A DNA stretch of 64,000 nucleotides from Monarcha castaneiventris obscurior (taxonomy: Eukaryota > Chordata > Aves > Passeriformes > Monarchidae): assembly GCA_026261815.1 (NCBI GenBank), contig JAMPIT010000435.1, forward strand, positions 310,001 through 374,000, written 5' to 3'. The translations under genes were made by a program, and so were the position numbers. Below are positions 1-12,332 of the stretch, in pieces (the first letter of the stretch is position 1; the number at the start of each line of letters is the position of its first letter). The notes below the pieces were generated by a model, which was given only the letters and a program-made list of their open reading frames with translations, searched no databases and was not told where the DNA came from.

Positions 1-1527
1 GTTATATCCAGGTTCCTCTGTCTTGTGGCAAATACTTGCCCCCTAGACTTGGCAGTTGGCTTTGAGTCCCGTGAAGGAGGACATCATCACAACATTGGAA
101 ATGCAAGGCTTGAGATGCTTCTGAAACGAGTAGCTGTGGGTCAGTGGTTTAGAGATCTGTGCTGATCAGCCCTGGGGCCCCCAGGGTAGGAAGGATGTGG
201 ATCTACTGGAGCGAGTGCGGAGGAGGTCCATGAAGGTGATCAGAAGGCTGCAGCCCCTCTCCTAAAGCTGGAGTTGTTCAGCCTGGAGAGCCACCCCTCT
301 CCTCGTGCTCTTGTCTTTCCATCTAGCAGTGGCTGTGGAGGAGAGCAGTATTTCCTGGGCAGAGCACAGGGAGGGCTTTCCCTGGGCTTCTGGGCACTGA
401 ATGCTCTTGTTCCCTCTGGACAGTGACTCACACACTGGTGTTGAGGCATTTTCCATCCCCACGGGGGTTTGTAGGGTCTATGGAGGGTTGGGATGGCTCA
501 TGCTCTAGGAAGCACATTGAATCTACACCTGCTTACTGATAGACTGCGCTGCGATGAATGTGCTTCCAATATTCTAGACACTCTTGACAGTAGGGGTGAA
601 CATCAATATTTAGATATTTAAAAGGTAAAATTCAGATATTTAGTTGTTTTTACTCTATTTCTTTGGAACATAATAGGTAATTTTAAGGAAATCTTAATTT
701 TGAATATTGTCCTATGTAAAGAATACTGTTATTTAATTCATAAGCAGAAATTTCTAATGAAGTAATTTAACTTCTTTTTGATAACCTAGCATGAAAATTT
801 TTTATTACGTTTTCTGGCGATCTTGAATAACTTGTGCTGGCAACACAGTACTTAGTGCAAATTAAAGAGAGATTTTTGGCTGCTTGTTGTGCTTAGTTTT
901 CAGGTAATACATTTTGAAATAAGTCCCAACAGCTGGAAGTTTGCATAACAGATTAAAAGCAATTCAATAGGTCTGTTTAACCTGTGAGATGGAATTTATT
1001 AGAATTGGTGGATATTTAGGACCTTTAAAGGTTTCTTTGGTAATACAATAAAGGAGTTTCCTCATGATGAAACGGCTGTATGGCTAATATCTACCAGAAG
1101 TGTTTTGGGGAGAAGAACCTTTAAAACTTTCTCAGTAACAGCTATGAAGAAAAAGTGTCAAAGGGAAAATGCAAAAAAAACCCCAAAAACCAACTTGGGT
1201 GGAAATTGAAATCTCTTGCACACACAGCTGCTGTAGAATATTCTGCTGACCTCCTGGTGGTCCATTCAAGCTGTAACATGTTCAGGAGTTTGCTATCATC
1301 TGCCATGAGCTTTGATGTCAGGTTGCTGAATAGAAAAATCCATACTGCAGTAAGCTGAACACTTGATCTGCACAAGGCCTTGAATTTTAATGCTGTGACT
1401 TGTTTTGAAGAGGAAAAATAAAAGCAGTGATCTGAAATCAGCCTTTTGGATACTGAGAGAAACAAAGAATTCTCATTTTTCAGGTTGTGTTATGAGTAAC
1501 AGCTTATTTTTGTCTGTCTCTTAACAG
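1..1527 (+). other. NAV2: 3' part of the intron upstream of the first CH exon
   Basis: AT-rich non-coding sequence that ends in a normal acceptor (tgtctctTAACAG) before 1528. It holds a CR1 remnant near 171-302 and otherwise nothing I recognise. No upstream coding exon is seen. The next exon starts in phase 0, which is what would be needed if several alternative first exons, as known for mammalian NAV2, splice onto the same CH exon. Confidence 0.8.
171..302 (+). mobile_element. CR1 LINE fragment, internal 3' region, sense
   Basis: The stretch reading aaggatgtggatctactgg, then gagcgagtgcggaggaggtc and ending gttgttcagcctggagag follows the avian CR1 consensus segment that normally reads 'aaggatgtggagctgctggagcg...gattgttcagcctggagaag'. 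It is truncated at both ends and diverged. It encodes nothing intact. Identification is from memory of the CR1 consensus; the ends are approximate. Confidence 0.75.
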
Positions 1528-1645
1528 ATTTATACGGATTGGGCTAATCACTATCTGGCAAAATCTGGTCACAAGAGATTGATAAAGGATCTACAGCAAG
1601 ATGTGACTGATGGAGTCCTGCTAGCTGAAATAATCCAGGTTGTAG
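1528..1645 (+). CDS. NAV2: NAV2 exon: start of calponin-homology domain
   Basis: Codes residues 1-39 plus one base of codon 40, opening with IYTDWANHYLAKSGHKR and continuing LIKDLQQDVTDGVLLAEIIQ. This is the first half of the CH domain: the helix with the invariant Trp (DWANHYL) and the 'DL..D..DGVLLAEII' helix typical of the fold. Acceptor ..ttaacag before 1528 (phase 0), donor GTGAGT at 1646 (phase 1). In NAV2 and NAV3 the CH domain is at the N terminus and is thought to bind actin or signalling partners; NAV1 lacks it. The phase-0 start means the residues before IYTDW come from a separate exon or alternative first exons outside the window. Codon third positions here are mixed AT/GC, unlike the exon at 55152. 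Confidence 0.96.
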
Positions 1646-4600
1646 GTGAGTGACTTTCTGTGTTTGTGCCAAGTATCCACCAGCTCACTCGGACAATCCC
1701 TATTTTTATCTTCTACACAAACACAGTGTGCGTGGGGGGGAATCCATCAAACTGCATGGAATTATGTAGATCATTTTCCTTCAGAGACTTTGCTAATTAA
1801 TTTGAAAAAGCCTTGTCTTAAAGCATAGTGGAAAAATATTGGAAATTGCTGATAAAATGCCCTGACACAGCAGTATTACTCCACATGGCTGAATGTTAAA
1901 AAAAAAAAACAACTCATGAGATATTTTTTTTTCTGCTAGGATGCTGTTAGCCTTCACTGTTTCTAATACCTCTTGGGTACTGGTCTGGATATAATTCACA
2001 GTGATATTGCCTCCTGTGTTGAACCTCCTGCCTCCAGTTGGATTTGGGAGATCCATGTATACAGCTGGGAAGGGAGAAAGGGTGTAATTTTTATGTGGCA
2101 GAAAAAGAAATCTTTCATAACGAGTTTTCAGATGAGGAAAATCTCTTACCATTAGGACATATCTCAAGTGCAGGCTCAGTTATTTTATCCAAAGCCTTTA
2201 GTTCTCTTAAATTAGTGCATTAATGTTCGTAGATAATGAAAGTTCTGAACAATTTTCTCCATGTAGAGCTGCGTATTGTCCCTCTTCCCTTGGGCCTGAA
2301 TTCTTCATTAGTTCCTTCAGAGGCTCATCCATCTGGTCCTGGGGATGCCACAAAACACATGCATGGGCCGGTGGAGATTGATGGAATGGGAAAGCCCGCT
2401 AATGGGAATTAGGACAACCATTGTTAGGAGCAAACTGACAGATTTGAGATGCAAATTAAGGAGCCAGCTGAAATGAACTAACCGGACATCAGTGCATGCA
2501 TATTCGTGTGAGTCTGAGATGCTGTAAGGGAGCTTAGTTCCTGCCTGTAAGGTATGGATCCGCGAGCCCTGTTCTGGGATGACACTGTGAAGCATCTTCC
2601 AGTGATTCTGCTGGGATATGTTAAAAAAGATTTTGTCTCTGTGTTGTAGAGCAACATTATATCTCAGTAGCACTGTAGACCTGCCGTGCAGTTACAGAGG
2701 TGTAAAAACAGGCCAGGAATTAATTGGTGGTGTGTTGACAGGTATTCACTATGAACAATGCTCCTTCCTATATCCGTTTCCTTTAATAGGAAAGATTTTT
2801 GGAAACCCAGGAGCAGTTAGATGTTGATTCCTTTCATGCCTACTTAGCTACCCTGCCTAAACACTGTTGTAGGAAACTTCTGCATGAGAGCACGTGTGCA
2901 AGAATACCACCATCAAAATGTGGACTTGGCTATTGCTACCAAATATTTAAATGTAGCTCTTTGAGTATTGACTTGTGAAAACCCTTACGAAATTCAAATT
3001 ATTCCTTCTAAAATACATAACCAATTATTGCTTTGATCACTTTTGCTATTTTTTTTTTTGGTCATTTTATAGCTGCCTTTTGGCTAATATTTAGGATAAG
3101 GTCTGCAATGTTTCAAAGTTGAAGTATGAGGGGAAGGACTTCTTTTTCAAAGAATGTTTTTCATGTGAAAGAAAGGTCATATTTAAACATTCTCAATTTA
3201 ATCCTCCAAATTAACAGTGAAGAAAAGTAATTTGTATCTACTGTGTATGGCTTTAGGCAGCTGCATCTCATTGTCACAAAGATGGGGGGGGCTTTCACAC
3301 CCAGAAGCAGATTTATCTATCTGTAGCCTGCAAAATCCTAGCTTTTTTTCCTAACTACATAGTAAGAAAGCTTTGATATGCAGTGCAGGAGAGGGGTTTC
3401 TTTTATGTTATGGTGTGCTATGTGTAAAAGCAGCTATTTGCAAGTCAATTAAAATGTATTCACAGCAATGTGGTTCATTTCAGTTCAAAATTTGTGAGCC
3501 TGTAAAAGAATGTGTAGGTAGTATATGCCTTAGTAATGCCATATAAACACAGTAGCTGTATTTAAATCCATGAATGCAGACACACTGGGTCTGACCTGGC
3601 TTCTTGGAGGTATCTCTGTACACATGTCCCAAACGAGAGACAGCTCATTCACAAGTTCATTAGTCTCCTTTCAAGTAATTATAATGGTGCCAATTTATAG
3701 GAATACAGCTATCAATTTTTAAAAGTGTTATAAATGTAGTTGATGGAGATATTGCATGGTAGTAAAGTGAGAGATAGTAAATATTATGAGATGGGTACAC
3801 AGGACTTGGAAAATGGGATTTAATGAATTCATCTTTGTTTCTGTGTGACGAGTTCTGAGATGGCATTCTTGGGAGCCGTGTGTGCTCTTCACGTGTAGGG
3901 GCTGATGGGCCACTCTGGGGAACACACAGTGGATTTAGCTGCAGTCTCTTTCAGATTAGCATCAGTTTTAGTTGCATTGCTGTGGGATAAAGGTGTACTG
4001 TGACATGGATATGTAAAATGGGACCTACCAGGCAAGAGTGAAGTTGTCTTACTGCTTTGTTTCTCGTGGCTATGACTGCTGCTGGAATACTGTGCCAAAT
4101 GCGGTCCTCCTAACTGAGGGAAGCCATCAAGTGGGATGGAGTTCTAACTGGAGTCCTGAGAATACGTGGGACTGCTAGAAAATATAGCTTTTAATGCATG
4201 AATCAAATGGGTTGTGAGCCCCTGCCTTTATTACAGTGAAAAAACCGTGGGAAACTGAATTTTGGTTGTAACTGGTTCTTCAGACTCAAACGCAAAATCA
4301 TTTCAGCATCCAAGGCTGAAAAGTGAAACTCAGCAAACTCAGACTCTGAGGCAAACATTATCCACTTCAGGGATTTCATTGTTTCACCTCTTGGGCTGGG
4401 GTAGCGTGTAAGCCATGGTCAAGAATCTTGAAAAATTGTTTCATGATACGTGCTTTAAAAACAAAAAAAAAATTATTAGAGTTATTGATCATAAATTTCC
4501 CATTTGGATTTAAAACCTGTGTTCACTCTCCAAGCAAAAGCCAGCTGCCATGCTAACATCTCTATATATGCAGAGCTCCCTTTGCCACCCAGCAATGATT

Positions 4601-4895
4601 CAGCTTCCAGAGCTTACATCTTTTTTGTGTTTAAAGGAATTCCCTGTCACCATACAAGAAGTTGTCAGAGCAGTTGGCTTCTGCCCCAGCTGTCTCTGGA
4701 GGCACGACCCAGTAGAGACCTCCAGCTGCTTTTTTTCTTTTTGTGGCTCTCAGTGTTTCACACGTTCACTTGGACTGGACAGCTACAATCCAAAACCCCT
4801 TCACTGAGCTGGCAGCAACTGCTCAGGAAATCACTGGAATAGATGCCCTTGGTTTAGTTTTTTTGCCTTATTGCCTCTTTTTTTTTGCTTTTCAG
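1646..4895 (+). other. NAV2: NAV2 intron (3.25 kb)
   Basis: Phase-1 intron with donor GTGAGT and an acceptor preceded by a long pyrimidine run (tctttttttttgcttttcag). It contains homopolymer A and T runs but no coding exon, RNA gene or mobile element that I can identify. Open frames inside it (for example 4504-4842 on + and 1793-2167 on -) have no recognisable protein content and look like chance. Confidence 0.88.
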
Positions 4896-4948
4896 CCAAT
4901 GAAAAGATTGAAGACATCAATGGCTGTCCAAAAAATAGATCTCAAATG
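4896..4948 (+). CDS. NAV2: NAV2 exon: CH domain, second segment (53 nt)
   Basis: Completes codon 40 (Ala, G+CC) and codes residues 41-57, NEKIEDINGCPKNRSQM, matching the remembered NAV2 CH domain between 'IIQVVA' and 'IENIDAC'. Acceptor ttttcag at 4895, donor GTAAGT at 4949, phase 1 in and phase 0 out. Only 53 nt long, it is easily missed by ORF-based gene finders. Skipping it would join phase 1 to phase 0 and shift the frame, so it should be constitutive if the CH domain is made. Confidence 0.95.
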
Positions 4949-6504
4949 GTAAGTAGTAAAGTGGTCTGTTGTTTGTGTGTGCGTGGCTGAGTGACAGTGT
5001 GGGACTTCAATGTCTGAGACTTTTAATAACAATTTTTAATTAAAATTTCACAGTAGTGAGAAAGTATAATCTTAAAAGTATAATCTTCAGAACATTAATA
5101 TTACAGTTCTTGCCCCATTGTACTCCACAGTAGTTGCATCAGGCCTTATAATTTATCACATATTTACAGTCGAGATTATTCTTACATTGCTACTTTATAT
5201 TTCTGAGATACCACGTAGTTAAACAGAAATATATAGAAATAAGGAATTAGATATTTCAAAGTATGAATAGGAGTTCCTGTATCTTTTGACATGAAATAAA
5301 ATAAATGAGCAATATGTGTGAAATGAAAAAAAATTCAAATAGTAAAATTCAAGATGCAGCTTGTTGACAGATAAGAAGTTGGTTTGTATCTTGCTTTTAT
5401 CTAATATTCAAACCTGGGGAACCGAAAATCAGTCCAGGAAAATTAAAAGCATACAATAGCTCAGGAGTATATCTGCTGTGAGTATTGCTGGAGCTAAAAG
5501 TATAGCAGAATTTTACTAAGAACACAAATAATAAGAAACTGGTTTTTAAAATGCATTTAAATGAAGAGCATTTAAAATTCGTAATACTTCAAACAAGGTT
5601 ACTTCCTTCTGTATCTTGAGAAATTTATGTTCTACAACATAAATGCTTGCTTTGGGACACTTGGATATCTGTTCTCTGTGTGAAGCTATTTTAATGTTTT
5701 TTATTTTTATTTTTATGACTTTTCCTCACTGCCCCTACCTCCATGACTTCGACATGAGCACAGTCACTCATGTAGTAAAATGAAATAAAGATTTAAGGAG
5801 AGCTTGACATCTTATGTCAAAACCCGCACTCTGTTCTGCTCTTCTCTGGCTTTTTGTTGTTTCTTGGAAGTTATCAATCTTGTTGAAACTGTGGAGCAAG
5901 CGCTCTGTAAAAAGAAAGCCATCAGAAAGATTTATCATTGCTACTTCTTACTGCTTTGAAGAGCATGGTTGCTGTTCTTGCTGTAGCCACAGCAGCTGTC
6001 TGGAGTATAAATAATGAGGAAATTTTGACAATTACTATAATTTAATGTTCCGCAAGTGTGTCATAAGAACTGAATTTCATTCAGGACTGGAGTCTGTAAC
6101 CAGTTCCAGGATGTTGCAGCTAAAAAAGTCACTTCAAGTCATTACTCTCAATGAAGAGAAAGCATTGCTCTGTTGGATTGTGGGATGCATGTAGTTGGTT
6201 GCTTACGGAAGCAGGATCAGGTTATAACCAGAGGCATGCAGGGGGCATGTGCTGGGTCAGGAATGCTGGAGAGGGCTGGAAGGATGCATTTGGTCTGTGC
6301 TGCCTGCTCTGATGTTACTCAGCTTGCTCATCCAGGAGGGTGCAGTGAGTGGGACTGTGCCCCCCCACTCCTGAGACCTGCAGTCACAGCTGGGCATCCC
6401 CAGCAGTTTTCCTCATGTGAGAAAAATGAGAATTGTGCTTAGGGCTTGCTTTTATCAGGTGCACGTGCTTACAGAGCTCTTTGTCATCTGACTGTAAAAA
6501 TACT

Positions 6505-6651
6505 GGTGTTGCCCAGAGAAGCTGTGGCTGCCCCATCCCTGGAAGTGTTCAATGCCAGGTTGGATGGGGCTTGGAGCAACCTGGTCTAGTGGAAGGTGAA
6601 ACTAGATGATCTTTAAGGATCCTTCCAATCCAGATCGTTCCATGATTCTTC
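6505..6651 (+). mobile_element. CR1 LINE, 3'-end fragment, sense
   Basis: Reads gttgcccagagaagctgtgg, then ccctggaagtgttcaatgcc, gatggggcttggagcaacct and ggtctagtggaaggt, and ends near ccttccaatc and the ccatgattct tail. That is the classic avian CR1 3' end with its short ATTCT-type terminal repeat. The segment 'gtccctgcccatggcagggg' seen in other copies is deleted here. No coding capacity. Confidence 0.92.
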
Positions 6652-9600
6652 TAAGGCAGAACATAGGAATCTTCATGGGGTGGTGTTCATGCAGTTACTT
6701 GCAGTGTTTAGGGACACAAGCCTTTGGCGAGTCTGGGACAAACGTGTTACAGTGCTTGTTTTAGGTACAGCAGTCTTCAGCCTCTGCACTTCAGTGCACT
6801 CTCTTAATGCAGCTTACAGGGTCCTGCAGAGTGTGGGAACTGGTGTTTGTGTCTGGTACCTCTGGCTCAGAGAGGTGACAGAGGCAAGGCCATCCAGATA
6901 CTTAGGGTAATGCCCAGTCTTTTTTCAAATGAATCCCTCAGTTAACAGTGTCCTTATCCATATTAGAGTGCTTGAAAGGTGAGCAGCACAGATGAGGAGA
7001 TTGGTGGGGGGGGGGTGGTTAAAAAAAAGATAACATAGCACCAATAAATGGAGATTTAACTTTGGTCATTATATAGAAATACAGAGGGAAATCTAGATCT
7101 AGAATATAGAAGTATAGATCTCCCAGGGAAGCCTTCTACCATCCTCTTTTCTGTTTGTAGACTCTCAATGCCTTGAGCTGTGAAGAATCAGCTCACTCCC
7201 AGCCAGGTGTATCAGCTTAGAAAGCTGGACCAAATCTGTCTTCCCAAGTCCATTAAAGGAAGTGGGTGGAAAAGTGTCTTTGCTTCCATGTGGCACATTC
7301 CCAAGGCGGTGATGCCAAACCTGAGGGAGCTCTGCAGAGCCAGATCCGGCCTCTTTGCCTTGTTCCCAGTGTTGGAGAGCATCAGGCAAATTGGCCCAAA
7401 CTGAGCTTTAGAGACAGCTTGGGTCTGTCAGGCTCCAAGCCAGGGCTAATAAGCCTTGTCAAGTGAAGTTTAGTACTGCAGAACCATGTGGGACCATCAG
7501 TGCTTATCAACCTCATCCCAGTGCCAAAAATGACATGACAAGGACCCCACTGGCTCTGTGAAAAATCACTTAGGTGAGAACCTGTCCTCCCATTATCATC
7601 CTGTCTGGGTTGTTCTGCTGAGGGGAGTATCTCTGTCTTCCTTTGCTCCAGATAAGAGTTGGCTGCCTTTTATATAATCTATTATAGACTATTCTATAGC
7701 TTGTCCTCTGCATAAAATCTGTTTCAGGGGTTTTTTTCCCAAACCTCTATATTTTTGTACTGCAGATATTTGTCTAAACAAAAGCCTGTAATTCTGATGA
7801 TTAGTTCCAGCTGGATGCAGAAAATAATGTGGGTAATAGAGGATGTACTTGTATGGAGCACAGGCTCTGGGACCAATAACATTTGGAGAGCACCGCCCCA
7901 TTTGGGTTTTTAAAATAAAACCCCAGAAAACGTTGGCATGGTTCTTGATAACTGGGTGAAGGACAATGAATCAAGGCCAGTTTCCTCTCCTTGCACACTT
8001 CTGTAAAGAAGAATTAGGTGAATAAACCTGAGTAGGGCTATTTCTGCTAATATTGTTTGTTTATGGAAAAGCAGTGGTATTTTTCTTTTTTTTTTTCCTT
8101 GCTTGCTTCAAGGGTACAATTTTAGAGTTTAACATGTGGAATCTTGCAGAATATGGGAGGTTAGTACCTGCCCTCCTGGGTACTATAGATTATTCTTATA
8201 GATGTGGGTGCCTTTGCAAGTGCTGAATGTTACCTGTTGTAAAAAGGTTCATAGCACGTACATTTGTAAAGTGATAAAAAACCCCAAAATGTGTGAGTTG
8301 TCTATGCTACATTATATATATATGAATATAGCAAAGCTGAAACGTGCTGAAAGGAAGAGAATTGGGGAATCCGTGGGTGGATACACCAGACTTTCATCTT
8401 CCCATGTGTTGCGGGACACTCAAGACAAGAATTTGGAGCAACAGAAAGGCACGTAGGCTTAACAAACACCACAGCACCTCCTATAAATAAGTGAGGAAAT
8501 TACTGTGGTTCGCCTGTGGGTTGGTGCTCAGGCTTTATTATTTTTCAGGATCACTTTGTGTCTATAAGTATCTGTTCTCAAATAGCACAAAGGACGTATT
8601 TATTTTTTTCTTGTGTTGACAGGAAGCTTTTAAGAATCCTCTTTTTCTGATACAGATATCAAGCTGTAGTGGTAAACTAATATCACTCACTCTTCCTGCT
8701 GCAGTTTGTCTTGCAAATAAAGGATCTTCTACTGCAGTGTGGGTCACAGCCAGCATTTCTTCCCAAGAACTCTATGAAAGTTGAGATGAAGGCTGTGTTT
8801 TCAGTACGATAACTTAATTTTCAAGGAAACCTTACTTCCAGTGATGGGAATTTGACTATTATTTTAATACTTGAATGATTTCTTGTGTTCTGACAATGAG
8901 CTGTTTTGTAATGTATGTGACACCTAAGGAACAGTTTGTGTGGAAATTCTCCATCCTGGTGGGGACCTTGGTTTTGAATTGAGCAGTGCTGAGAATATTA
9001 ACTCAGCTATTGGGGAAAGGTACCCACTTCCCTCCTCAGTGTGATCCTTGCCAGCTCCATGAGGTTTTTTTTTTTAATTATTGAAAGAGCATAGATGCTG
9101 AAATCTCCATTACTAATTAGTGTGTATAGCATATGTTATCCATATTTCTGTGTTCTTTTTCTCAAGAGCACTTCAAGGAATTGATGTAATGAATGTGAGT
9201 GCTGCCATGATGTGACCCATACTTACAGGAGATAGCTGGGCTCACACATTCATGAAGGAATGATATGAGCTGAAACCATCTACATCACCCGAGCAGCTAT
9301 CTGTGTGTGTGTAATACCCACTGAGGGAGGGAGCTGCTGTGTACAAATTATGTACAAATAACTAAAAATAGCTGCCGTATTAAAAAAAATAAATTCTTAG
9401 TTGCTTGTTTTCTCACGGAAAATAATTCTGTCTCTGGTCTTTGAGAGCAGGCGCCCACTTTAACCTGCTCCTCTAAACGTTTTGAGCAGTTTTATACAGC
9501 CAGTGTTGTCCAAACGTTGCCATAGCAAGGTGCAATAAATCTGCTAGGCTGTTGCTCCAGCCCCCCAAAGCCAAAGAGGGCTCTGCTGCTGGGGCATGTG

Positions 9601-12047
9601 CTGCTAATTCAGGGGAGCAGCTCTGCTGGAAGATCAAAAGCATCACAAGCACGTTTTTTCTCTGCAAATTCCTAGCGTAGGATTTTTGGAAACGTATCCC
9701 AGGGGTTAAATATAGTCATGTATTCTCAAGTAATCCAACTCCAAGGCTGAGCAAGTGTAGTAAAGGCAACTTTCCCATCTTCTAAGCCTTCCCCCACTTT
9801 GCCTGAGGAGCTTGTAACTTACCAGGAGCATATGTTTAGAAATTTAATCTGGTTTGATGTTACCGTGGTAACAGATGGGCATCTTCTGGCCCTAACCTGT
9901 GGTGCAGCTCCTCACAGCTGCAGGTCAGCTGAGGGGGAAGACATCCCCCAGTGCTGTGCCAGCCTGGCCAGTGACAGACACTGGCTTGGCTGCTGTGACT
10001 GCCTGTGCAGGGACATGGCCAAATAGCAAGTTCCGGAATGCTGAAAGCATTTTCATTAAGCTCTCAGGGTTTCTGTTGGTCGTGTATGAACCCGTGTTGT
10101 GATGTAGACAAGAATGATTTACTGCAGAGATGATCTGCCAGGTTGCTTGTACTTATCTGTCCTTCAGCCTCAGTTTATATGACTCTTGCTCCAAGATAAG
10201 ATTGATTTTACTGTCTCTATTTTTTTCCAGATACCCAGACTGTTGTTATGCTGCCATGCTTACCATTTTTGCATGGTAATCAGTGAGACAGGCATGGTTG
10301 GGTCAGAGGTTTCTGTGCTGCAGAGCTTGCAGTCTAAATAAAACCACATCATCATCCTGTGTAGAAAATAACAGGATAAATAGAGCTGGACCAGATCAGG
10401 AAAGGCCAATATGTACATCTCCCTGCCATGAGGCATGGCAGTGTCACTAAACAGAGGTTTGTTTGATTTCTGGAGGGGAAGGCTTCCAGAACTCTTTCGG
10501 CATGCAGGGATGTGTGATAAGTCAGTGAGTGCCTCCTGTTCTGTCCCTTGGATGGGTGTCTAGGGTGCCTTTGGAGGCAGTGCTGCTGACACTCTCATTT
10601 CATTCCTATAATGGATCACCTTTGTGGTCCCCAGTGGGCTGCTCTCAATTCTTCACCCTTTACAGTGATGCAAGAATTTGTACTTCATCGGTCTCTGAAA
10701 CAGTGTGAGGTTCGATAAAGAGCAACAAAGTAATTTTTATGGAAAAAATGAAATAGATGAGCTTCACTGTAAAGACAGAATTAGGTTCTATTTGATCATT
10801 TATGTCACAGTTAAGTGGAATTACTGCTTTTTGAATACCTGTGGTTCTACCCCCCCCATATGGACTAAATGCCTGAAACAGCAAAGGGGTTGAGGGGCCA
10901 GGGTCATTCCACATGTGTATATGGAGTTGTCTGCAGCTTTCACTTATATATTTACACCTACCCCAAAGTCTAGAAGCACCATTAACATAATTTTCTGCCA
11001 TGACCATTACTGATGTAAAATTGTAGCATAAATATACCATTTATGCAATAACTTGCAAACACGTAACTTCTTACTGTGCTTGGCATAAATGGGGAAAACT
11101 GGGAAATCATGGACAAGAACCTTTTTTAACTAAGAAGAGGTTGGGTTGATTTCATTTGAGGACAGGTGGAAGTAAAAATTCATTTATTATTCTCCTTCAG
11201 CTTGGTGCTATAAGAATTAAGGCTATTTTTATGGAAATGACTTCTCATGCCTGGGTGTTTGTTTCTTTTTACAGGAGATGTAGTGATAAGCTCTTCACTG
11301 TGGAATATCTGAGTAAACAGAGCATAGCTGTTGCAAAGAATTAAACAGTCCAGAGAAATAAACATTTTGTCTCTGTGTCTTGTCACAGATCTTTCATTTC
11401 CAGCCATTGCTTATACACTGTAACGGTGTGATAATGGTTATTTTATTTAGCTATTCCATGAAGGTAGTGCATGTCTAGAGCATTTTATTCTTTTGGTTTT
11501 TATGCAGAGCTATTTTCACATACACAAGCAGTATTGTTGCACTTGTTCTGAGCAGTTATGCAGGGGAATTTCAGTGGGAGATGTTATCCAGGTGCAAGGA
11601 AGGAGGGGGGCACATATGTGTTGGTGCCACTGGAGTAAATCCCTTGGGAACAGGTGAAGCTGTGAGCCTGCAGACACAGGAATGCCTGTCACCCCGGCGG
11701 GGAGGGAACGCCTGGGAACGGGCTGTGGCCACAGCTCCCTTCCCAGGGACCTTTTTTAGAAATGAACAACTGTCAGTGACTGCATTGCAGGAGGTTCTTT
11801 CTAAACAAGTTTCACTGAATTCTTGATTCCTGCTGCAAATTCAAGTTAATGATATACAGAGCCTTCAACATCTGAGCGGGTGTTTGGGGACAGAGAGCAG
11901 CCAGTGCTTGGGGTATTGAGTGGTGTTAGTGTCAGTCCTTCCTTTTAAGCACTTGTGCACTTTGGAAAATACTGGCTTATGTAGATTTCAAGGATGTGTT
12001 AGGAAGGAGTCCACCTTTGCTAGATATTGATGTTACTTTAGATTTAA

Positions 12048-12332
12048 TCATAGAATGATGAAATTATTTGGGTTGGAAGGGATCATAAAGACCACCTAGT
12101 TCCAAACCCCCTGCCATGGGCAGGGATATCTTCCCTATCCCAGGTTGCTCCAAGCCCTGTCCAGCCTGGCCTTGAACACTTCCAGGGATCCAGGGGCAGC
12201 CACAGCTTCTCTAGGCAACCTGTGCCAGGGCCTCCCCACCCTCACAGGGAAGAATTTCTTTCTAATGTCTAATCTAAACCTGCTCTGTCTCAGTTTAAAG
12301 CCATTCCCCCTTTTCCCAATTGCACAGCACAT
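12048..12332 (-). mobile_element. CR1 LINE, 3'-end fragment, antisense
   Basis: Starts with tcatagaatgatgaaat and continues gggttggaagggatcat, ctgccatgggcagggat, ggttgctccaagccctgtcc and cttccagggatccaggggca, the reverse complement of the CR1 3' end. About 285 bp remain, 5'-truncated as usual for CR1. Apparent open frames at 12135-12332 (-) and 12145-12399 (+) are this element, not genes. It is the same subfamily and orientation as the copy at 15311. Confidence 0.94.

Noticed and set aside
7165..7404. Paired 74-codon frames on opposite strands
   Set aside because: Neither shows a domain, splice context or link to NAV2 phase; overlapping open frames on both strands are expected by chance in a balanced-composition patch.
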